Shown here one piece after another: positions 25,604 to 34,401 of a stretch of DNA of 48,873 nt. The stretch is from the NCBI RefSeq assembly GCF_002591895.1, contig NZ_NISX01000026.1, positions 1 through 48,873 on the forward strand. The letters are read 5' to 3'. The number at the start of each line of letters is the position of its first letter. Position 1 is the first letter of the stretch. A program made the position numbers and the translations under genes. The notes under the pieces were generated by a model, which did not search any database, was not told the origin of the DNA, and was given only the letters and a program-made list of their open reading frames with translations. Source of the DNA: Lacimicrobium alkaliphilum (lineage in GTDB: Bacteria; Pseudomonadota; Gammaproteobacteria; Enterobacterales; Alteromonadaceae).

Positions 25604-26803
25604 TTATTGCTTGCGTTTCGGATGGCGCTGACTCATCTGGGTGTCTTCACCCGCGCGGCGCAGCGCCAGCCTGGTAAAAACAGGGCCAACTAATTCAAAG
25701 AATACCGTGGCGCCAATAGCGACAGCCAATATATCCTCGGCTAATTGTGGAAACTGTTGGCTTGCCAGTAATGCCATGCCAATTGCCACACCTGCCTGAG
25801 GTAATAATGCCGGGCCAAGCCAGCGACTGACCACCGGATCGGCACCGCTGAGCCTGCCACCAATAATCGCCCCCGCAATTTTACCGACAATTCGCAATAG
25901 TATGTAGCCAATCACCATAGCGCCCGCATTGAACAGTGCCGGTATATGCAGAGCGGCGCCGGCGAGAATAAAAAACAGGATTTTAAAAGGCCAGTCTATA
26001 TATTCAATTTCGTGGAATGGTCGTTTGTGATGCCCGGCCAGTGCGTAGACCACTGACCCCATGACCATAGAGGCCAGTAAAAAAGACACGCCAAACCACT
26101 CTGCCAGGCCACCGCACAAAAATACGAAACCGAGCGCCTCGACCATCGTGGGTTGTCCGGGCCGGATTCGCCCGGTGAGATAAGCCATGGGCGCCCCAAG
26201 CAGAGTGCCTAACAACATGGCACCACCCACATCCTGCACCCCCAGCCATAAACCGTGCAGACCATTGCCGTCGCCACCGAGCACCAGGGCCCAGGCCAGT
26301 AAAATGCTGAATATGATCATTCCCCACGCATCGTCTATGGCGACAACGCCGGTAAGAACCGAGGTAAAGGGGCCTTTGGCGCGGGCTTCTTCAATCACAT
26401 CGGTGGTGGCCGCCGGCGCGGTAGCCGACGCGATGGCCGCCAACAATAATGCCATGATCAGCGGTACATCAAACAACCAGAGACCAGCCAGTACAACGAC
26501 TACCGTAATCACTACATTGTAAATGGAGACCTTGAGAATGGTGTCGCCAAGCCTGCCGGTTAACAGACGAACCAATTTCTCTCCGAGTAAAAAGCCAATC
26601 ATCAACAGCGCGATATTGGCTATTACCGGAAACCAGGTCTGCTGAATATCGGGCAGTACGTCGATTCCTGAAGGGCCAATGACAAAGCCAAAAGCCAGCA
26701 GCAATGTCACTCGTGGTAGTGGCGTATGCCTGCCGATTCCTTCTACCGCAAGGCCAGCCAACAGCAATCCACCGACGGTAATTAACAAACTACTGATAGG
26801 CAT
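25604..26803 (-). CDS. Cation:proton antiporter (CPA-type sodium/hydrogen exchanger)
   Basis: 399 aa with about 12-13 hydrophobic helices. The transport core has the unwound-helix segment ATAPAATTDVI and the DDAWG dyad region in VVAIDDAWGMI, typical of Na+/H+ exchangers. It lacks the cytosolic TrkA-N domain of Kef-type transporters. Expected to move Na+ or K+ out against protons, useful in salty or alkaline habitats. It lies between the MAPEG and PhzF genes on the same strand, 26 and 32 bases away, so cotranscription is likely. Ion specificity cannot be told. Confidence 0.92.
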   Translation of the reverse strand: MPISSLLITVGGLLLAGLAVEGIGRHTPLPRVTLLLAFGFVIGPSGIDVLPDIQQTWFPVIANIALLMIGFLLGEKLVRLLTGRLGDTILKVSIYNVVITVVVVLAGLWLFDVPLIMALLLAAIASATAPAATTDVIEEARAKGPFTSVLTGVVAIDDAWGMIIFSILLAWALVLGGDGNGLHGLWLGVQDVGGAMLLGTLLGAPMAYLTGRIRPGQPTMVEALGFVFLCGGLAEWFGVSFLLASMVMGSVVYALAGHHKRPFHEIEYIDWPFKILFFILAGAALHIPALFNAGAMVIGYILLRIVGKIAGAIIGGRLSGADPVVSRWLGPALLPQAGVAIGMALLASQQFPQLAEDILAVAIGATVFFELVGPVFTRLALRRAGEDTQMSQRHPKRKQ

Positions 26804-26829
26804 TTTTCGTCTCGTAAGAGAAACAGCGT

Positions 26830-27249
26830 TTAACCGGTTACAGAACCGGCCTGTAAGATGATGTTAATCCACATCGCCACCACGGCAACAAAAGACAGCA
26901 GAAAGGCCACAAACCTGTGCACTGGATTGTTGTAAGTGATATGGATCAGGCTGTGAATAATTCTGAAACCAACGAACAGCCAGGCAAATATCAGCAACCA
27001 TTCACTTACTATATTCAGCGCCATTGCACTGGCACCTGCGGCATAAAACAGCACCGGCACTTCAAACAGGTTATCGAAGTTTCTGCCAAATTTGGCAATA
27101 TGATCCGGCACAGTGTAATTAGCCATGACTTTAAAATATCTGGGATCGAGTTCGCCGGCCGAGGCACTGCTGATTCGCCTGTAACCGGTTAACAGACCCA
27201 CAATGACGGTCAGCACAACCAGTGCAAACATGGGGTAGAGTAAGTCCAT
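26830..27249 (-). CDS. MAPEG family membrane protein
   Basis: 139 aa with four hydrophobic helices. MAPEG signatures: the polar first loop with N-F-x-N-L-F-E-V-P-V-L-F-Y and R-x-x-H-S-x-I-H in the third helix region. Members are small inner-membrane proteins, some with glutathione-dependent activities, but bacterial ones of this subtype have no assigned reaction. It is directly upstream of the antiporter gene and probably in one transcript with it. Confidence 0.93.
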   Translation of the reverse strand: MDLLYPMFALVVLTVIVGLLTGYRRISSASAGELDPRYFKVMANYTVPDHIAKFGRNFDNLFEVPVLFYAAGASAMALNIVSEWLLIFAWLFVGFRIIHSLIHITYNNPVHRFVAFLLSFVAVVAMWINIILQAGSVTG

Positions 27250-27296
27250 GGTATTTCCTCGTGTCGACTGAATTTAACCTGACGGGTGTGTGCAGA

Positions 27297-27674
27297 CTAA
27301 GCGATCTGCGTTGCATCAGCCAGTATGTCTGACCATACGGCAAACTCGTTGCCACTGGGATCGGTAAAATGAAAGCGCCGGCCACCGGGAAAGGCAAAAA
27401 TGGCTTTTTTAATCTTGCCGCCACACTCCTGGACTTTGCGTTGCATGGCCTCCAGGTCGTGGCTGTACAGCACGATCAGAGCGCTGCCTGTATCGGTGTC
27501 TGCTGCCAGTTCCGAGCGGTAAAAACCACCATCTATGCCAGCTTCACTGAAGGCTGTGTAATCGGGACCATAATCAACAAATTCCCAGCCAAAGGCGTCA
27601 CTAAAAAAACGTTTAGTCTGCTCGAGCTGACTGGCAGGGAACTCTACATAATTAATTTTTCCGGTAGCTTTCAT
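27297..27674 (-). CDS. VOC family protein (glyoxalase/bleomycin-resistance fold)
   Basis: 125 aa, two-module vicinal-oxygen-chelate fold: GKINYVEFPASQLEQTKRFF at the start and FTDPSGNEFAVWSD at the end. This subgroup, often annotated glyoxalase-like, lacks a known substrate. The ATG at 27674 is preceded by GAAGGAAT. It is the first gene of the minus-strand run. The 272 bases to the ECF sigma gene contain its promoter and the ECF promoter motif. Confidence 0.9.
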   Translation of the reverse strand: MKATGKINYVEFPASQLEQTKRFFSDAFGWEFVDYGPDYTAFSEAGIDGGFYRSELAADTDTGSALIVLYSHDLEAMQRKVQECGGKIKKAIFAFPGGRRFHFTDPSGNEFAVWSDILADATQIA

Positions 27675-27884
27675 TTTTTTATTCCTTCAAATAGTTACAA
27701 CAGCATAGCACTCATCTTAACTTACGGCAGACACCTGCTGCTACAGGCGAAACATGCCAGCTGCTCGCCGGCGATTAAGGACATGTGTGCTATGTGGTTG
27801 AGTAAATGCCAGTTTGTATTACAGTGGTAAACGGGCTTACCTGAAGGATGAATCGTTCGATGGTTAAAAAAATCGGTAAGGTCT

Positions 27885-27913
27885 GAATCTGAAAACAACA
27901 CTCAGTCGTTTGG
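27885..27913 (+). promoter_or_regulatory. Candidate ECF promoter of the sigma/anti-sigma operon
   Basis: GAATCT (27885-27890), 16 bases, then CGTTTGG (27907-27913), about 35 bases before the sigma start. The same arrangement, GCATCC-N16-CGTTTGG, lies before the DUF4331 gene. The spacing is right for -35/-10 boxes of an ECF sigma factor, so autoregulation is inferred. Confidence 0.55.
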
Positions 27914-27946
27914 TTATAGCCACAGCCCCCCTGATAAAGGATGTTT

Positions 27947-28474
27947 ATGGAACATGAAGAGTTATTTCCCTTGTTGTGTGCTATCGCTGATGGCAAAAGA
28001 GATGAGTTTGCAGAACTGTATGCTAAAACCAGTGCGCAGATCTATGCAGTCGCCCTGAAAATGCTTAAACATAAAGAGTTGGCTGAAGAAGCAACCCAGG
28101 ATGCATTTATCAAGGTCTGGCATGGCGCTTCCAGTTACCAGCGCAGCAAAGGTACAGTGCTGACCTGGATGGTCAGTATTGTCAGATATCGGGCCCTCGA
28201 CATTATGCGCTATCACAACATTCGCAACGAAGTTACGCTGGAACCCGAGAAAGATGGCCCCACCACCACGATCCCCGTTCCCTCAGCAGAACGTAAACGA
28301 CTAGCCGAGTGTATTGAGGAACTGGATGACCAGCAACGCCAGGCCATTCACCTGGCCTATTATGGTGGGTTATCTCATCATGAAGTCGTGCAGCATCTGG
28401 GGTCCCCACTGGGAACCATTAAGAGCTGGATTCGCAGGGGGCTGCAAAGTCTGCAAAGGTGCCTGTCATTATGA
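27947..28474 (+). CDS. ECF-type RNA polymerase sigma factor
   Basis: 175 aa. Region 2 (LFPLLCAIADG through QDAFIKVWHGA, with the LTWMVSIVRYRALDIMR segment) and region 4 (LAECIEELDDQQRQAIHLAY and the recognition helix GTIKSWIRRGLQSL) are complete; regions 1 and 3 are absent, as in ECF sigmas. I prefer ATG 27947 because AAAGG sits six bases upstream; ATG 27941 is too close to it. The next gene overlaps its stop (ATGA) and encodes an RskA-type anti-sigma, so activity is held by that membrane protein until a signal releases it. The signal is unknown. Confidence 0.94.
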   Translation: MEHEELFPLLCAIADGKRDEFAELYAKTSAQIYAVALKMLKHKELAEEATQDAFIKVWHGASSYQRSKGTVLTWMVSIVRYRALDIMRYHNIRNEVTLEPEKDGPTTTIPVPSAERKRLAECIEELDDQQRQAIHLAYYGGLSHHEVVQHLGSPLGTIKSWIRRGLQSLQRCLSL

Positions 28475-29172
28475 ACTATCACACAGAATCATTACGTAAC
28501 GCGCTGGCCGCAGAATATGTACTGGGTACCCTGCGCGGCGGAGCGCGAAGACGCTACCAACAGCTGATCATGACAAATCAGTCTATTGCCGAAACCACCT
28601 GGTTGTGGGAGCAATACCTGAACGGAATGGGCGGCGACATTACACCGGTTGCGCCCGGTGAAAATGTATGGGAAAGCATTCAGGAAAAGTTGGGCTTTGT
28701 TAATAAAAATGCGTCCGTAAGCGAATTTAAGGCCCCCAGCAAACATCAATCCCGATTCTGGCGCGGTCCGGCATTGCTGGCTTTCGCCGCCTCATTGCTG
28801 ATTGCTGTGGTCTGGACCAGTTTAAGTCCGTCGCTGGCACCGCCGGTAACGCATATCGCAGTGGTCAATGATCAAAAGACCAATCCGTTATGGTTAATTG
28901 AGATCTCTGACCAACAATTGCGGGTCAGGGCGACGGATCAGCTCGTTGCTCTTGCTGATAAAGACTTTGAACTGTGGATTGTGCCTGCAAACGGTAATTC
29001 ACCAATCTCATTGGGGGTACTGCCTAAAAATGGAGAGCTGAGTGTTCCGGCGCCTGATAGTCTGAAGTCCGTACCCATCAATGTTCTGGCGGTCAGTCTG
29101 GAGCCACTGGGTGGCTCACCCACCGGGCAGCCAACAGAGGTGTTGTACACGTCAAATCTGATAAACGTGTAA
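28471..29172 (+). CDS. RskA-family anti-sigma factor, single-pass membrane protein
   Basis: 233 aa from ATG 28471. A cytoplasmic anti-sigma domain (LRNALAAEYVLGTL...ETTWLWEQYLNGM) has no zinc-binding cysteine cluster. One transmembrane helix (about 95-113) follows, then a periplasmic RskA C-terminal domain, marked by LWIVPANGNSPISLGVL and VLAVSLEPLGGSPTGQPT. It should sequester the preceding sigma factor and release it after regulated proteolysis in the membrane. Coupled to sigma by ATGA overlap. GTG 28459 is a less likely start. Confidence 0.93.
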   Translation: MNYHTESLRNALAAEYVLGTLRGGARRRYQQLIMTNQSIAETTWLWEQYLNGMGGDITPVAPGENVWESIQEKLGFVNKNASVSEFKAPSKHQSRFWRGPALLAFAASLLIAVVWTSLSPSLAPPVTHIAVVNDQKTNPLWLIEISDQQLRVRATDQLVALADKDFELWIVPANGNSPISLGVLPKNGELSVPAPDSLKSVPINVLAVSLEPLGGSPTGQPTEVLYTSNLINV

Positions 29173-29188
29173 AAAAAGTAATTCTTTT

Positions 29189-29217
29189 GCATCCAACCCT
29201 CTGAGTTGTGCGTTTGG
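29189..29217 (+). promoter_or_regulatory. Candidate ECF promoter of the DUF4331 transcription unit
   Basis: GCATCC (29189-29194), 16 bases, then CGTTTGG (29211-29217), 34 bases before the DUF4331 ATG. It matches the element before the sigma gene in both boxes and exactly in spacing; the intervening 16 bases differ, which is what selected boxes look like. Confidence 0.55.
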
Positions 29218-29250
29218 TTTTAACGAACTCACAATAAAGAGGGATTTACT

Positions 29251-30831
29251 ATGCAGCATTACACTAAGTTTGCCGTCGCGCTGATTGCCGGCGTGGTGGC
29301 ATTTTCAACACAGGCTTCGAGTCACAGAGAAGCCCCCGGAGTGACTCAGACTCCGACCATAGACTCTACAGACTTTTATGCGTTTAACAGCTATGAATCT
29401 GGCAGAGAGGATTACGTCACGCTGATCGCAAACTATATTCCTTTGCAGGATGCGTATGGCGGCCCAAACTATTTTAAGATGCACCCCAGAGCCCACTATG
29501 CAATACATATCGACAACGACGGTGACGCCGTTGAAGATTTGTCTTTTGTGTTTGATTTTGACGCCAAACTGGGCGCTGATGGCAATGGTATTGCTTTGTC
29601 GATTGGCCCGGAAGGTGAACAGAAATCGGTAAAAGTACCCCTTAAAAATGTTGGCCCGGTAAGCCTCGACTCCAGTGCGGCAGCCAACTTTTTTGAAAGC
29701 TATACCGTGGAACTCGTGCAGGGCAGCCAGGGAAATGGCAATCGCACAACCTTGTCAGCCAACGGCTCAACGTCGTTAGGTAAGCCGCTGGATTTTATTG
29801 GCACCAAAACCTTTGGCAGTGTCGCAGGCTATGAGCAGTATGCGAATCAGTTTGTTTACACAACGGATCTGCCAGGCTGCAGTATGCCGGCAAAAATCTT
29901 TGTCGGCCAACGTAAAGACCCATTTGTGGTTAACCTGGGTAAAACCTTTGATCTGGTCAACTATGTGCCGGTTGAAGGCGACAGTGCGCCGGGTGCTAAT
30001 GACGGAAATGGCTTTCCGGGTGGTGTGACACAAACCAGTGACAACGATGACCTGGTGGATAAAAATGTCACCAGTATTGCCGTTGAAGTACCCAAATCCT
30101 GTGTGACAGGAAGCGGCAATGGCGTAATTGGCGCCTGGACTACCGCCAGTTTACCCCAGGCCACGGTGCTAAACCCCAATGCTACCTTTGACAAGCCCGC
30201 CGTTGCTGGTGGCGCAATGACTCAGGTTTCACGGCTAGGAAGCCCGCTGGTCAATGAACTGGTGATTGGTATTGGTGACAAAGACAAATTCTCATCTTTG
30301 CACCCCAGTGAAGATGGTCAGTTTGCCGATTATGTGACCCACCCTTCACTACCGGAATTGCTCAACATACTCTTTCTGGAGGCGGTCAATGGAACCCTGG
30401 GAACCTCATTCCCAACCCTGGCACCAACCCATTTTCCACGCAACGATTTGGTGACTGCATTTCTGACCGGTTTTCCCGGCGTTAATCAGCTGGCAACCGT
30501 GACGCCCTCAGAGATGTTACGCCTCAATACGGCTATTCCGGCGGTTCCCACTAATGAGCAGTCGGCCTTTGGTGTTGCCGGAGACGATCTGGCCGGATTC
30601 CCCAATGGCCGTCGACCAGGTGATGATGTGGTAGATATTGCGCTGCGTGTGGTGATGGGAGCTTTATGTTATCCCATTCCTATCGACGGCGAACCCACCA
30701 ACCTTGGCTTGTGTGAAGAGTCCGATGCCAATGTAGGCAATGTGCCATTCACCGATGGCGCTCCGATTGATGCATCGATGATGGGTAATCAGTTTCCTTA
30801 TCTGGCCACTCCTCTGGCTGGTTCAAACTAA
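29251..30831 (+). CDS. Exported DUF4331 family protein
   Basis: 526 aa. Sec signal peptide, cleavage near STQA-S (about residue 24), then the DUF4331 hallmark SSHREAP and IDSTDFYAF. The family occurs beside ECF sigma factors and their RskA anti-sigmas in many proteobacteria; its biochemical role is unknown. The protein is Asp/Gly-rich with short repeats and few cysteines, so it is probably extracytoplasmic. AGAGGGA precedes the ATG. It is 78 bases after the anti-sigma gene and carries its own candidate promoter. Confidence 0.93.
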   Translation: MQHYTKFAVALIAGVVAFSTQASSHREAPGVTQTPTIDSTDFYAFNSYESGREDYVTLIANYIPLQDAYGGPNYFKMHPRAHYAIHIDNDGDAVEDLSFVFDFDAKLGADGNGIALSIGPEGEQKSVKVPLKNVGPVSLDSSAAANFFESYTVELVQGSQGNGNRTTLSANGSTSLGKPLDFIGTKTFGSVAGYEQYANQFVYTTDLPGCSMPAKIFVGQRKDPFVVNLGKTFDLVNYVPVEGDSAPGANDGNGFPGGVTQTSDNDDLVDKNVTSIAVEVPKSCVTGSGNGVIGAWTTASLPQATVLNPNATFDKPAVAGGAMTQVSRLGSPLVNELVIGIGDKDKFSSLHPSEDGQFADYVTHPSLPELLNILFLEAVNGTLGTSFPTLAPTHFPRNDLVTAFLTGFPGVNQLATVTPSEMLRLNTAIPAVPTNEQSAFGVAGDDLAGFPNGRRPGDDVVDIALRVVMGALCYPIPIDGEPTNLGLCEESDANVGNVPFTDGAPIDASMMGNQFPYLATPLAGSN

Positions 30832-30839
30832 AGGAGATA

Positions 30840-31340
30840 ATGATGTTAAGAACCATACTTCTTGGCGCAATGGCGCTGATGCTCAGTGGTTGCTTTAACG
30901 GCGATGATTCAAAATCTTCACCGATGGAGAAAAATCAGGCGCCGGTAGCAGCAGATTCACAGTTGATCACACAAACAGAGGTGCCTGTCAGCGACAGCCT
31001 GCAGGCCTCCGATGAGGACAATGATCCGCTCTCGTTTGCTCTGGAGCAGGAAGCCAATAATGGCATGGTAACCATTTCACAAAACGGTGATTTTACGTAT
31101 ACACCCGACAATGAGTTTACCGGCCAGGACAGCTTTACCTTCTCGGTGACCGATAATCAGAACCCGGCAGTGGTGGGTGAAGTGTCGGTCTCGGTAGAGG
31201 CGCTGCAGGTGTTGTTTTCAAACCTCAGTCGCGAAGCGTTTGCGCAAGCCGGTGATGACATGCCACTGCGTTTAAACGGTCGCGTTGTGACCAACGATGT
31301 TACCAGTGAGCAGGCCTACGACGACCTGCTGATCGACTAA
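30840..31340 (+). CDS. Lipoprotein with bacterial cadherin-like/Ig domain
   Basis: 166 aa (ATG 30840 or 30843). Lipoprotein signal with lipobox LSGC at residues 15-18. Residues ~33-122 form a cadherin-like or VCBS-type beta-sandwich (VSDSLQASDEDNDPLSF and TYTPDNEFTGQDSFTFSV), a fold that binds calcium through Asp-rich loops. A ~40-residue tail follows. It lies eight bases after DUF4331 and is probably its surface partner. Function unknown. Confidence 0.85.
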   Translation: MMLRTILLGAMALMLSGCFNGDDSKSSPMEKNQAPVAADSQLITQTEVPVSDSLQASDEDNDPLSFALEQEANNGMVTISQNGDFTYTPDNEFTGQDSFTFSVTDNQNPAVVGEVSVSVEALQVLFSNLSREAFAQAGDDMPLRLNGRVVTNDVTSEQAYDDLLID

Positions 31341-31350
31341 ATCACGCTAT

Positions 31351-31369
31351 CGCCAGGGATGGCGTTTTT
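31351..31369 (+). terminator. Short terminator-like hairpin between lipoprotein and TPR genes
   Basis: CGCCA-GGGA-TGGCG followed by TTTTT. The stem is only five pairs, so partial termination that lowers expression of the TPR gene is more likely than a full stop. Confidence 0.55.
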
Positions 31370-31383
31370 AATAAGGTCAGAGA

Positions 31384-32460
31384 ATGAAAATGAACAAACC
31401 CTCATGGTTATCAAATATGACTCATGGTGTATTCTGGTCAGCCATTGCGCTGTGTATCAGTGCCTGGTCACCGGTGGCGATCAGCCATGAAAATCACCAG
31501 CACGAAAAACCCCATAGTGAGAAAGCGCCAGACCAGTACAGTGAATCAGGCCTTGAGCAGTTACTGGATAAGGTTATGGCCTTGCAGTATCTGACGTCCT
31601 CGGAGACTGACATCAGCGGATTGCGTAAAGCGGTCGAAGAATATACGCCTGAAACCGATAAAGACGCAGTCCGCAGACAGTACGGACTCGCCAGAGTCCA
31701 GCAGCATCAGCATGATTTTAAGGCAGCCAGTCAAACCCTTGAAGATGCTTTAAATCAGGCTCCCCGGGATGCCGGGCTACTGTTGCTCAAGGCTTCCGTA
31801 CTGAATAATCTGGGCCGGTATAGCGCGGCAACAGAGGCCTGCAAAAAATTGTTAGGTCTGACGAATGCCGCTGTTGTGACGGCATGTGTGGTGGATACCC
31901 GGGCGCAACAGGATCCGGAAGGCATCCAGACATACTATGGTGATTTACTACAGATGGTCGAGCGCACTCAGGGGCAAAACTCAACCCATCAGATTTGGAT
32001 TTCACAGATACTGGCTGAACTGGCATTGTCGATGGGCCAGCCTGTAAAAGCTCAACAGCATATTCAGAACCTGACGCTGTCTGCAGCACCATTGAGTGCC
32101 ATTGCATTATGGGCAGACATTCAGTTTGCACAAGACAATGATCAGCAGGTACTGAACAGCCTGGTTACCTTGACTGAAGACCATGTGTTTATCGATGATG
32201 CACTGTTGCTGCGACTGGCAATGGCAGAGAAGTTCACAGATTCAGGCAGCCAGTGGTTAAAGGCGATGCAACAGCGTATCGCTCAGCGAACAGCGGCACA
32301 TAATTACGCCCATGCTGCAGAGCTGGCAAAATTCTATTTGTATGTAGAACCCAACCCGGAAAAAGCCAACTACTGGGCAGAGGTCAATTACAGGCATGCG
32401 AAGTCGCAAATGGATGCTGATCTGCTCGCGGCGGCGAAGACACTCGCGGCCGACAAGTAA
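31384..32460 (+). CDS. Exported tetratricopeptide-repeat protein
   Basis: 358 aa. A hydrophobic signal or anchor segment (about 12-32) is followed by a His-rich stretch (HENHQHEKPHSEKA), perhaps metal-binding. Then several TPR-like helix pairs occur (LARVQQHQHDFKAASQTLEDAL, LLLLKASVLNNLGRYSAATEA and further). It is the last gene of the DUF4331 unit. TPR proteins act as scaffolds; the partner here is likely the DUF4331 protein or the lipoprotein, by position only. Confidence 0.85.
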   Translation: MKMNKPSWLSNMTHGVFWSAIALCISAWSPVAISHENHQHEKPHSEKAPDQYSESGLEQLLDKVMALQYLTSSETDISGLRKAVEEYTPETDKDAVRRQYGLARVQQHQHDFKAASQTLEDALNQAPRDAGLLLLKASVLNNLGRYSAATEACKKLLGLTNAAVVTACVVDTRAQQDPEGIQTYYGDLLQMVERTQGQNSTHQIWISQILAELALSMGQPVKAQQHIQNLTLSAAPLSAIALWADIQFAQDNDQQVLNSLVTLTEDHVFIDDALLLRLAMAEKFTDSGSQWLKAMQQRIAQRTAAHNYAHAAELAKFYLYVEPNPEKANYWAEVNYRHAKSQMDADLLAAAKTLAADK

Positions 32461-32617
32461 AGGTGTCTGTAGCTGAAGCCGGGAGAATCAAACGGGAGGC
32501 AAGGCTGTATTTTGATATCAGGCAGAACATGTAAATTCTGGCCGGTGTCAGGATGGTTGCCAGGGCCTCAGCCAATGCTCCCCCTTTAGTTCAGCAGGCA
32601 ACGAACTGGGTTGTCGG

Positions 32618-33226
32618 TTACTTAACGATCAGGTAGGTGCCGGCACCCACTATGATACTGCCAGCGGTGATTTTGGCTGCCCTTTGTGCCCTTAACCTGA
32701 ATGTCAGAATTTTTTGCGCCGCGAAAGCATAACCGAGCTTTACCCCACCTACAGATACAACTGTGATGGCCATAATTGCCATGAGTTCGTAGGTTCCGAT
32801 AGCGGTCAAATCAACGAATGTGGGAAACAGGCTGGCATAGAACAATATGGCTTTAATATCGCCAAGCGTGATAAGCAGGCCGGACAGAAAGCTGGTCGAC
32901 AGAGATGATGCAAAGTTGTGTTTTGTGGTTGCCTGAGTTGAGTGGGCTGTTCTGAGCAGACTGATACCAAACCAGATTAGATATCCCCCGGCCAGATACC
33001 GAAATAACACAAACAGACTTCCCATCGCGTCGGCCAGAGCTGTGAGCCCCAAAATGGCAAGCAGAACAAAAATCAGATCACCAAGCACGATGCCACAGCT
33101 GGTGGCAACACCGTGTTTAAAGCCGGCGGTAGCGCTACGCACAACAACCAGTGCCACACTGGTGCTGGGGAGCGCCGCCAGGGCGATCATCAGGGTAAAC
33201 AGGATAAGTATATCCGCAATGTTCAT
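32618..33226 (-). CDS. LysE family translocator (amino-acid exporter)
   Basis: 202 aa from ATG 33226; the frame continues upstream but without homology. Six hydrophobic helices and the LysE/RhtB pattern PSTSVALVVVRSATAGFKHGVATSCGI (shortened: G-F-K-H-G-V-A-T-S-C-G near residue 40). The family exports amino acids such as lysine, homoserine or threonine; the cargo cannot be told. It sits 41 bases after a GST gene on the same strand, possibly one transcript with the GNAT and GST genes. No clear ribosome binding site. Confidence 0.88.
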   Translation of the reverse strand: MNIADILILFTLMIALAALPSTSVALVVVRSATAGFKHGVATSCGIVLGDLIFVLLAILGLTALADAMGSLFVLFRYLAGGYLIWFGISLLRTAHSTQATTKHNFASSLSTSFLSGLLITLGDIKAILFYASLFPTFVDLTAIGTYELMAIMAITVVSVGGVKLGYAFAAQKILTFRLRAQRAAKITAGSIIVGAGTYLIVK

Positions 33227-33267
33227 CGTTTCGGCCCGGTGTTCAGTGATCCCAATGTGTTTATTAC

Positions 33268-33864
33268 TCAGATCATGCCAGTGTAGTTGGGGTGAGCAGC
33301 GATTTTTCCGATCCATGCCTTGATAGCCGGATACTGACTCAGATTAAAGCCTCCTTCATCAGCCACATGGGTGTAGCCGTACAAACTGATATCGGCCGTG
33401 GTCAACCTGTTGCCGGTTAAATAGGGGGTTGTGGTCAGTTGTTGTTCCATCACCGCCAGTGCTTTATGCCCGCCGGCCTGTTTAGACTTATATTCCTGCT
33501 TACGCTCTTCAGGCAGGCCGAGGTATCTGGCGATAAAACGTGCCACGGCAATATAAGGCTCGTGGCTGTATTGCTCGAAGAATTGCCATTGCTGAACCTT
33601 TGCCAGTTCGAAAGGATCCCCGGGCAGCAGATCACTGCCAGCAGCCAGATAATTGAGTATGGCATTGGACTCCGACAAACAGCGGCCATCCTCCAGCTCC
33701 AGCAGCGGAATCTTGCCGTTTGGGTTTTTCCTCAAAAAATCACTGTTTGTGGTATCGCCTGCCAATATATCCACATGGATCCACTGGTGCTCAATGCCCA
33801 CCAATGCACACAGCAGTTTGATTTTGTAGCAGTTGCCGGAGCGGATATCGCCATATATTTTCAT
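33268..33864 (-). CDS. Glutathione S-transferase family protein
   Basis: 198 aa. Thioredoxin-like N-terminal domain MKIYGDIRSGNCYKIKLLCA, with the Ser/Cys region where the catalytic residue lies, the cis-proline and the glutathione-contact motif L-S-E-S-N-A-I-L-N-Y-L at about 62-72. An all-helical C-terminal domain follows (LTTADISLYGYTHVADEGGF). Cytoplasmic; adds or removes glutathione from electrophiles. It overlaps the GNAT gene by four bases (ATGA). Confidence 0.92.
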   Translation of the reverse strand: MKIYGDIRSGNCYKIKLLCALVGIEHQWIHVDILAGDTTNSDFLRKNPNGKIPLLELEDGRCLSESNAILNYLAAGSDLLPGDPFELAKVQQWQFFEQYSHEPYIAVARFIARYLGLPEERKQEYKSKQAGGHKALAVMEQQLTTTPYLTGNRLTTADISLYGYTHVADEGGFNLSQYPAIKAWIGKIAAHPNYTGMI

Positions 33865-34346
33865 TGGTTTTCCTTTAACAGAACGGGTCTTGCTGTCATA
33901 TACACACAGCCTTCCAGTGGCGGCATTTCGCCAGGGTAAGCCGCGAACTCAAAACCCGCTTTGCGATAACACTGAATCGCCGGAAGGTTATCTTCCAGCA
34001 CAAACAACGAACACTGGGCCAGCTCCAGATCACTGCAGCCGATTTCTCCTAACTGTTGTACCAGTACGCGACCCAGGCCCTGCCCGCGCTGCAAGGGGGA
34101 AACAGCCAGGCGGCCCAGATGGCAACGACCCTCGCGCAGGTAATACTGACCAAAACCAATAAGCTCGCCATGTTCACCAATTAACGAATAGGAGGGTAGG
34201 GTATTCCAACGGATATCTTCGACAAAAGATGTAGCTGTAAAAGGAAAGCGAAACATCGGGCCGCCCCAGTTTAAGCAGGTTTTGCGGTCGGGGAACCAGC
34301 TCATCAGTGTGGTCAGATGATGGGATGTGGCCTTGGTGAGGTGCAT
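33861..34346 (-). CDS. GNAT family N-acetyltransferase
   Basis: 161 aa. The acetyl-CoA pyrophosphate loop is RGQGLGRVL (the Q/R-x-x-G-x-G/A motif A) after LGRLAVSPLQ, and motif B is in YRKAGFEF. It is full length for a small-molecule or protein acetyltransferase; substrate unknown. Its stop overlaps the GST start. The first 30 residues contain His/Thr-rich sequence that fits the N-terminal arm of the family. Confidence 0.9.
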   Translation of the reverse strand: MHLTKATSHHLTTLMSWFPDRKTCLNWGGPMFRFPFTATSFVEDIRWNTLPSYSLIGEHGELIGFGQYYLREGRCHLGRLAVSPLQRGQGLGRVLVQQLGEIGCSDLELAQCSLFVLEDNLPAIQCYRKAGFEFAAYPGEMPPLEGCVYMTARPVLLKENQ

Positions 34347-34401
34347 CCTTTAACTCCCTTCAGGTTAATAACAGAGGGTAAAGCGGTGGTGTTGTGGTGG
34401 C

